This document shows positions 58,895 through 64,000 of a stretch of 64,000 bases of DNA, piece after piece. The stretch's first letter is position 1, and every line of letters begins with the position of its first letter. The position numbers and the translations under genes were made by a program. The notes under the pieces were generated by a model. The model was not told where the DNA came from. It made no database searches and saw nothing but the letters and a program-made list of their open reading frames with translations. This DNA is from Desulfonatronovibrio magnus (GTDB lineage: Bacteria > Desulfobacterota > Desulfovibrionia > Desulfovibrionales > Desulfonatronovibrionaceae). The stretch is from contig NZ_KN882175.1 in NCBI RefSeq assembly GCF_000934755.1, positions 681,261 to 745,260 of the forward strand, read 5' to 3'.

Positions 58895-59905
58895 TTAATA
58901 CAGATCACTGTCTCCCATTGCATAGTAAAAGTTGTTTCTTAAAAAAAGCTCAGAATCTGTCTCAGAGAAAAGAGGGCCTGTCAGATGCAGACAGTCTGGC
59001 TCCTGCTTTGTGATAAATCCTATTTCTCTTAAAGCAGAATCCCACCAGTTCGGACGCCCGGGAAACCAGCAGCAGATCTTACTGCATCCTCCGGCCAAGC
59101 TGTGATTTTTTAAATAATCCAGCATGCTGTAAAGATGCTTAATGTACATTGGATCAAAAAGGCTGTCCACCCATTCAATCCGGTCTGAATTTCTAAAAAA
59201 AACAGACCAGCCTACAAGCTCTGAACAGTGCCTTATGCCAATTAAAAGATATTTCTTATCTGGTCTTTCAAGATATCTCCATCGAATGTATTCAGCATTT
59301 CGGGTAGTCAGGGCATTATAGTGAGGTCCAACCCTGTAAAAAAAATCTGTCCAGCTTTCATCAACTTCGTGCACTTCTTCAATTGAAAAACGTGTAAAGC
59401 TGCGCTTTAATTTTCTTAAAATGTTCTGGCGATACGCCATAAAATCCATAATTCTATAGGCAACAGGCTCAACATCCATATAATTAAAAAGCAGCTTTCC
59501 TATTCTAAGGCTGTGACCTGTTCCGAACCCATAGCCAAAAAAAACATCCGCGGCATGGGTCTTACGAAAATGATAAAATGCTCTGGCCAGGGGTGTTTTC
59601 TTCCTGAAACCTGCACCCCTGAATTCAGGCCTGCTCATCTTATCCCCGAGATGAAAAGTTCGAAATTCTGCAGGAAAATCTTCACCTGCAAAGTTGGTAA
59701 TATCTACAGGATATCCCCCGTAGTGCGCAGCAATACGTCCGCCTTCCGCCACAGCCATACTGATGGCGCCTCCTCCCCCCGGGTGATCTCTGTACTTCCA
59801 GTACCAGTGATTAATGCTGCGATTCTGATTAAAGACCTCGTTGAACATTTCAAGAATTTTATGTTCGTCTCCATTCTGGTAGTTTCGAACTTTAAAGCAT
59901 TGCAT
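58895..59905 (-). CDS. GNAT-family acyltransferase
   Basis: A 336-residue protein with a GNAT-like N-terminal half (FKVRNYQNGDEHKILEMFNE, AVAEGGRIAAHYGGYPVDI, and the LGDKMSRPEFRGAGF region in place of the RGxGxA acetyl-CoA loop). The second half is a degenerate repeat of the fold. Such two-GNAT proteins occur in polysaccharide clusters and N-acylate amino sugars or transfer amino acids. It follows the GT2 gene at 59916 by 10 bp. Confidence 0.75.
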   Translation of the reverse strand: MQCFKVRNYQNGDEHKILEMFNEVFNQNRSINHWYWKYRDHPGGGGAISMAVAEGGRIAAHYGGYPVDITNFAGEDFPAEFRTFHLGDKMSRPEFRGAGFRKKTPLARAFYHFRKTHAADVFFGYGFGTGHSLRIGKLLFNYMDVEPVAYRIMDFMAYRQNILRKLKRSFTRFSIEEVHEVDESWTDFFYRVGPHYNALTTRNAEYIRWRYLERPDKKYLLIGIRHCSELVGWSVFFRNSDRIEWVDSLFDPMYIKHLYSMLDYLKNHSLAGGCSKICCWFPGRPNWWDSALREIGFITKQEPDCLHLTGPLFSETDSELFLRNNFYYAMGDSDLY

Positions 59906-59915
59906 AGCAATATAA

Positions 59916-61025
59916 TCACTCTTTTATCCACATGAAAATGTTTTCTGGAAGTCGCAGACTTCCAAGCTCCCCATACCTGAAATAATATGTTCCTGGAGCA
60001 AGTTTTCCCAGGTCATTATCTTGAAAAACGGATGATCCGTCCCAAAAACAGCCAATAGATGGTATAAAATCTCTATTAGGGCTCCACTCCAGCAACAATT
60101 TCTGATGCGCACTTTCTGGAGCTGGAATTTTTAATGGAGAGCTTACAGAGATTAATTTTTCAGGTCTGATTCCAATATTTAACCTGGATGCAGCTCTTAC
60201 AAACTTCCTCTGCAAAAATATTTTAAAGCAGTCATGCTTATCAATAAACTGTTTATGAGACTGGAGCATGTAACTGCTTTTTCTTTTTCGCCCTCCCGGA
60301 TCACACTGATCATAATGGTGAATAGCCTTTGATCGAGGGTTTAATAAAAGTTTATAGCCAGACATACGTAAACGCAAAAACAGGTCAGTATCTTCAAAGT
60401 ACATGAAAAAGGCTGGATCGAAAAGTCCGCCTGCCTTTAACACTGCATCCCTTTTTAATAACACATGCCCACCGCATATGTTTTTAACCTGCAATGTTTT
60501 GGAGGCAGTCCAGACTTTTATGCTGTACCTTCTCCAAAGCTTAGCCAGCAACGAATAAAAATTGGTACCTGAACCAAAATGCAGCATTTCCGGCTGAATA
60601 AAAAACAACAGCGGATCGTGAGCTGGAGGTATAAAAAAAATCATCCGTTCATCCCAGAACGCTTGAGGGGTGACTGCTCCTGCACTTTCATTGCACATCA
60701 ATGTCTCTTCCAATAGTATTAGAGAATCACCAACCAACAGGGCATCCGGGTTCAACAACAAAAAGAAGTCACTGTCTGTGTTTTCAAAAACATAATTGCA
60801 TGCCCTGCCAAAACCAGAGTTTTCATCATTTAATATAAGAGAAGCCTTCTCAGGCAGATGTGCTGTCAAGTATTCTCTTTCATTCTTATCACAGCTATTG
60901 TCCACCACAATCACTTTTAATGAGCCAGAAGATTGTGAGCTGAGAACAGACCTTGCTGCTTCCACTGTAAACTTTGCAGAAAAGTAGTTTACGATAACTG
61001 CGGCAGTGATAACTTTTTTTTCCAT
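59916..61025 (-). CDS. GT2 family glycosyltransferase
   Basis: A 369-residue enzyme starting MEKKVITAAVIVNYFSAKFT, with IVVDNSCDKNEREYL, ENSGFGRACNYVF, LLLNPDALL and GLFDPAFFMYFEDTDLFLRL, a rhamnosyltransferase-type GT2. The frame is open to 61190, but those 55 residues (LARGLSRLRDCLLS and around) are the translation of a family D repeat, so the ATG at 61025 is taken as the start, although no good ribosome-binding site is seen there. It lies upstream of the GNAT gene. Confidence 0.87.
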   Translation of the reverse strand: MEKKVITAAVIVNYFSAKFTVEAARSVLSSQSSGSLKVIVVDNSCDKNEREYLTAHLPEKASLILNDENSGFGRACNYVFENTDSDFFLLLNPDALLVGDSLILLEETLMCNESAGAVTPQAFWDERMIFFIPPAHDPLLFFIQPEMLHFGSGTNFYSLLAKLWRRYSIKVWTASKTLQVKNICGGHVLLKRDAVLKAGGLFDPAFFMYFEDTDLFLRLRMSGYKLLLNPRSKAIHHYDQCDPGGRKRKSSYMLQSHKQFIDKHDCFKIFLQRKFVRAASRLNIGIRPEKLISVSSPLKIPAPESAHQKLLLEWSPNRDFIPSIGCFWDGSSVFQDNDLGKLAPGTYYFRYGELGSLRLPENIFMWIKE

Positions 61026-61076
61026 ATTAGTGAATGTCAAAACAAACGTTTTACACTTATAGATAATCTCAAAGGC

Positions 61077-61195
61077 GAGCATTACGCGTTTCTGAAAAAT
61101 CGATAGGAGACAGTCCCGAAGCCGGGAAAGTCCCCGTGCCAAGCCGCTAAAAAAAAGATTTAACTCCAAAACAGCTATAACAAACAACACATTTG
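61077..61195. repeat. Family D element, copy D1 (right end eroded)
   Basis: GAGCATTACGCGTTTCTGA, AGACAGTCCCGAAGCCGGGA and CCCCGTGCCAAGCC match the reverse complement of the complete element at 62955-63107 in the same order; homology fades near AACAAACAACACAT. It sits just upstream of the GT2 gene and supplies a false N-terminal extension to it. Confidence 0.75.
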
Positions 61196-61475
61196 CATCT
61201 GTTCACCACATTATCCTACTTTCAGATAAAGCCTGCATCCTGATTGCTCTCGCCATTGCTGCTTGTTTGACCAGCCCTGAGCCCGTTAGTCAAAAACATG
61301 GACAGAGAAGATCTTTGGGCTGTACGAAACAATTAATGATTTTGACTTACGGGATCATACTGGGAATTTGCAGCAATAATAAAACAAATCAGGATGCAGG
61401 TTAACCTCGCAGCATGGTGAATAGTAACCTCCATCTTTATGTTTTTTGGAAACACTTAATACTCCCATCTCAAAG

Positions 61476-62840
61476 TCAAACAGACCAATATCGATTGATT
61501 ATTGCTATCAACCCTGCAATATGGACCAGGGTTGTCCCGGTGCAAAGCAGAAAGGACATCGTGTTTCGGCCGGGCGGCTCTACTGGAGTAAACCTGCTCG
61601 CAAGCAACAACACGCCGCCTAAGGCAGAGAGTACTGGTAGATGGAAATATCTGCCCTGAGCAGAAATCGCCTGGGCTCCCACGGGCATCCAGGTAAGGTA
61701 TAAAGCTAAAAGTATTGCTGAAGTTGTTAGAACGGCTGAAATCAAACAGCTGATCCCAACAAAATGAGATTTTTCTGCAAAATCATTAGCAGGACCAAGA
61801 GAAACAAACAGCACAGGGAAAAGCATTATAGCCCAGAAAAAAACAACCCAACGTGGCAGCGGCAGGTCCTGCCATCCTAAAACCCCAACCATCTGATGAA
61901 AAAGGTTCCATCCGTCGCTCACAAATGTATTATTAATTGCCTGAATGAAAGCACTCGGATTGCTTAGCACATACTTAAACTGGTCAGCAGGTGAAATATC
62001 TGGCGATCTGTACAGTTGAATATATTTCATTGTATGTTCTAAAATTCCATGCTGGACCACAGCCTCTTTCCACAAAAGCCCTGTAGCTATAGCGAGAGAA
62101 GCTGCAGTAAATATAGATAACATTCTGAGCAGACGATCTTGCTTTTGAACTAAAGCACTCACAAGTGCGATTAAAAGCAGAAAAGCGTAAGGTGGTTTGC
62201 TCGCCAGCAGAAAAAAAACCGAAAAAAAAGCAAGAGGTATATAATGTCTGAGACTCAAGTTGGACCAGCCCAGGCAAAGCAGCAGCAGCCCGGAACTGTA
62301 TACGATAATATCAGTACTGAATATTGCTCCCTGGGAAACAGCCATAGGGGTAGCCATAACCCAAAAAATAATCAGAGACATATTTGGTACAACCCTGATG
62401 GCTGAAGTAAATACAAGACAGTAAAAAAAAACATTTATAATTCTTGTGAGGTATAGACCCAGCAATATACCCGAAGATTCTCCAACAAAAAGTTCAGTTA
62501 ATTTCAATAAAACAGCATGAGGAAGATATGGTATAAATGAATACTGCGAAGTATTATAAGCAATATTTGGAATTCTATCCCCGGACTCTCGCAAAAGATC
62601 ATTTATTTCCGAGAACATTACATGTTGATCTATATCATAATATAGTCCAAGAAAATCCATTATGATTTCAACAAGTTCTCGAGGATGATCCTTAAGAACA
62701 AACTGACCCTCTGCTATCCCGTAAGCCCGGGCAAAGTGTGCAGGCTCATCTGGAGCTTGAAAGGGAGGTATTGTAACAGCATAGGCCAGTCCAAACAGCA
62801 GAACCAGAAAAATAGAAATTTTAATATATTTATTTGGCAC
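61476..62840 (-). CDS. DUF2142 family membrane protein
   Basis: A 454-residue protein with about 10-12 predicted helices. After the first helix comes TIPPFQAPDEPAHFARAYGI, the acidic signature of DUF2142 proteins, in the place where GT-C glycosyltransferases carry their catalytic aspartate. It is a plausible lipid-linked-sugar dependent transferase or polymerase acting on the periplasmic side. Position between FkbM and a GT2 gene fits. The downstream gap (61191-61475) has no gene. Confidence 0.8.
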   Translation of the reverse strand: MPNKYIKISIFLVLLFGLAYAVTIPPFQAPDEPAHFARAYGIAEGQFVLKDHPRELVEIIMDFLGLYYDIDQHVMFSEINDLLRESGDRIPNIAYNTSQYSFIPYLPHAVLLKLTELFVGESSGILLGLYLTRIINVFFYCLVFTSAIRVVPNMSLIIFWVMATPMAVSQGAIFSTDIIVYSSGLLLLCLGWSNLSLRHYIPLAFFSVFFLLASKPPYAFLLLIALVSALVQKQDRLLRMLSIFTAASLAIATGLLWKEAVVQHGILEHTMKYIQLYRSPDISPADQFKYVLSNPSAFIQAINNTFVSDGWNLFHQMVGVLGWQDLPLPRWVVFFWAIMLFPVLFVSLGPANDFAEKSHFVGISCLISAVLTTSAILLALYLTWMPVGAQAISAQGRYFHLPVLSALGGVLLLASRFTPVEPPGRNTMSFLLCTGTTLVHIAGLIAIINRYWSV

Positions 62841-62954
62841 TTCTTAAAGTAACATTTATTTTAATTATGATAAGGACGCCATGAAACTGAGGGATTAAAA
62901 AAAATCATTAACGAACATATAATTTTACGTATGCCTGTACTTTTAACTATGTGC

Positions 62955-63107
62955 GGGAGCATTACGCGTTTCTGACAACTGAAAAAATTGATGTGTTTGT
63001 CACAGGCTTTTTTGGGGTTAAAAGCGGTTTATCATGGCTTGGCACGGGGACTGTCCCTGGCTTCGGGACTGTCCCCTATCAGGTTGTCAGAAACGCGTAA
63101 TGCTCCC
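62955..63107. mobile_element. Family D MITE-like element with TSD, copy D2 (complete)
   Basis: A 153-bp element with perfect 25-bp inverted ends (62955-62979 and 63083-63107; outer part GGGAGCATTACGCGTTTCTG). The 8-bp sequence CTATGTGC flanks it directly on both sides (62947-62954 and 63108-63115), a clear target-site duplication. The interior holds two GGGACTGTCCC palindromes (63047-63057, 63065-63075) and no reading frame. It inserted at the stop codon of the FkbM-type gene, which reads TAG within the duplicated bases. A diverged partial copy lies at 61077 and a fragment at 30258. Confidence 0.9.
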
Positions 63108-63866
63108 CTATGTGCAATACCGCCCCTTCATAGTCAGCACATTGATATAGTTATCAGGATTATAGTTATATAGATCAAAACTTTTTAACTTTTGTCCACT
63201 TAAACTGCTCATTTTGAGATTGTTTTCTTCCAAAAAAGCAAACAATTCCTTAATGCTGGCCCCTGACCTTCTTAACCCGTATGGCCACAACTCCATCAAA
63301 ATAACGATATTATCCATTAATTTTAATGACTCACTAAAACCTTGCAAGGCCATAAGCTCAGCACCTTGAATGTCCATCTTGACCAGATCGACCTCAAGCT
63401 TCATTTTTTGACAATACTGATCCAGCGTTATTGTGGATATTGTACTTTTTGAATTTGCAAGACTATCTTTTTTTTCAAGCCAATTGTCTACGTTACCTGC
63501 AGCAGAAAAGTTCAGAAAAGCCTCACCTGCAGAATCCATAATTCCAGTTTGGTTTAAAACTACCTGGGGATACATACTGGTAGACTGCACTAATCTTTTA
63601 AATGTATCCCTGCACGGTTCGAATGAGTGCACTCTGCCATTTATGCCTACAAGACGGGCCAAATAAACAGAATAAAAACCAATATTTGCTCCGACATCTA
63701 AAACTACCATACCTTTTTTGACATAAGACTTTAAAAAAGATAAAATTTCTTTATCTGTCATCTTTTTGTAAAAAAAATAGACTTTCTTGTATAATGGGTA
63801 ATTTATACTATACAATCGAGAGCCAAGCCCTGCAAGGTAAGTAGTAGGATTAAAATCCAATTTCAT
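63108..63866 (-). CDS. FkbM family methyltransferase
   Basis: A 252-residue SAM methyltransferase with KGMVVLDVGANIGFYSVYLA (motif I), GRVHSFEPCRDTFKRL and DLVKMDIQGAELMALQGF, the FkbM-type signature. It probably O-methylates a sugar hydroxyl of the surface glycan. Its TAG stop (63108-63110) lies in the duplicated target of the family D element, so the coding end was preserved on insertion. The start is 6 bp after the stop of a partial upstream gene. Confidence 0.88.
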   Translation of the reverse strand: MKLDFNPTTYLAGLGSRLYSINYPLYKKVYFFYKKMTDKEILSFLKSYVKKGMVVLDVGANIGFYSVYLARLVGINGRVHSFEPCRDTFKRLVQSTSMYPQVVLNQTGIMDSAGEAFLNFSAAGNVDNWLEKKDSLANSKSTISTITLDQYCQKMKLEVDLVKMDIQGAELMALQGFSESLKLMDNIVILMELWPYGLRRSGASIKELFAFLEENNLKMSSLSGQKLKSFDLYNYNPDNYINVLTMKGRYCT

Positions 63867-63872
63867 AGTGAT

Positions 63873-64000
63873 CTATCTTTTTTGAAGAACAATGCATGCA
63901 AATAATGATAACTTTTGAACTAAAAACTTTTCTACTTTCTTTTCCAGAGCATAAAATACTGAACTGGTCCAGAAAGGAAAGAAACACCTGAAACTTAACC
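63873..64000 (-). CDS. C-terminal fragment of an unidentified gene (partial)
   Basis: An open frame enters from the right edge and ends at TAG 63873-63875, giving 41 residues, including FPFWTSSVFYALEKKVEKFL. The amphipathic, basic end resembles tails of glycan-cluster methyltransferases or glycosyltransferases. The 6-bp spacing to the FkbM-type gene supports a real cotranscribed gene. Too short to assign. Confidence 0.4.
   Translation of the reverse strand, partial: LSFRCFFPFWTSSVFYALEKKVEKFLVQKLSLFACIVLQKR

Noticed and set aside
61026-61190. 55-residue N-terminal extension of the GT2 at 59916
   Set aside because: Most of it is encoded by a family D repeat and precedes the normal GT2 beginning.

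Overview
The window looks like a chromosomal segment of a Desulfovibrionales-type bacterium (Desulfobacterota), possibly a haloalkaliphilic relative such as Desulfonatronum, Desulfonatronovibrio or Desulfonatronospira. The best evidence is the block flgF-flgG-flgA-flgH-flgI-(flgJ-M23)-flgN-flgK-flgL-csrA-fliW facing flgM and a DVU0524-like gene, an arrangement I associate with Desulfovibrio. The species is inference. Genes are moderately AT-rich, and intergenic spaces are full of small palindromic repeats. I found no tRNA, rRNA, CRISPR array, prophage or transposase gene.

Layout. 1-2601: membrane sensor with three periplasmic solute-binding modules entering a GGDEF domain, cut by the window edge. 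2901-5041: RNA ligase RtcB and an FKBP/SlyD-like prolyl isomerase. 5360-11356 (minus): nadK, a DUF89-like gene, mltA and a bifunctional rel, tightly packed. 11726-24157: the flagellar rod/ring/hook-junction operon with csrA-fliW, convergent with flgM, plus plausible sigma-28 and sigma-54 promoters. 24421-28785: single metabolic genes (SagB-type nitroreductase, GYD protein, thiE, PfpI/DJ-1, flavodoxin, queF and an orphan). 28843-29537: a mosaic of nested repeats followed by a small gene that reads through an in-frame UGA and carries a SECIS-like hairpin, so a probable selenoprotein. 29570-33519: methyltransferase, flippase and polyprenyl diphosphate synthase. 33972-43068: five exported proteins of unknown role that share two home-grown domain families; one carries a zincin HExxH motif, PKD-like domains and a beta-helix. 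43416-64000 (minus): a large surface-glycan cluster of about 15 genes (GT2, GT4, GT2-GT2, GT2-GT4 and PIG-L-GT2 enzymes, GtrA/GtrB-like proteins, methyltransferases, GNAT, DUF2142 and an orphan membrane protein).

How the parts relate. CsrA, FliW and FlgM are the classical post-transcriptional and anti-sigma checkpoints of flagellar assembly and sit at the end of the hook operon. Flippase, polyprenyl synthase and the long glycosyltransferase cluster together suggest lipid-linked export of a decorated polysaccharide or O-antigen. The exported-protein cluster lies between these two glycan blocks and may be surface associated.

Non-coding structure is unusually rich. At least seven repeat families recur (named A to G here). 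They include a 153-bp element with perfect 25-bp inverted ends and an 8-bp target duplication, five copies of a roughly 145-bp inverted-repeat element, and three arrays of different heptanucleotide tandem repeats. Several repeats overlap stop codons or apparent N-termini of genes, which affects start-codon choice.
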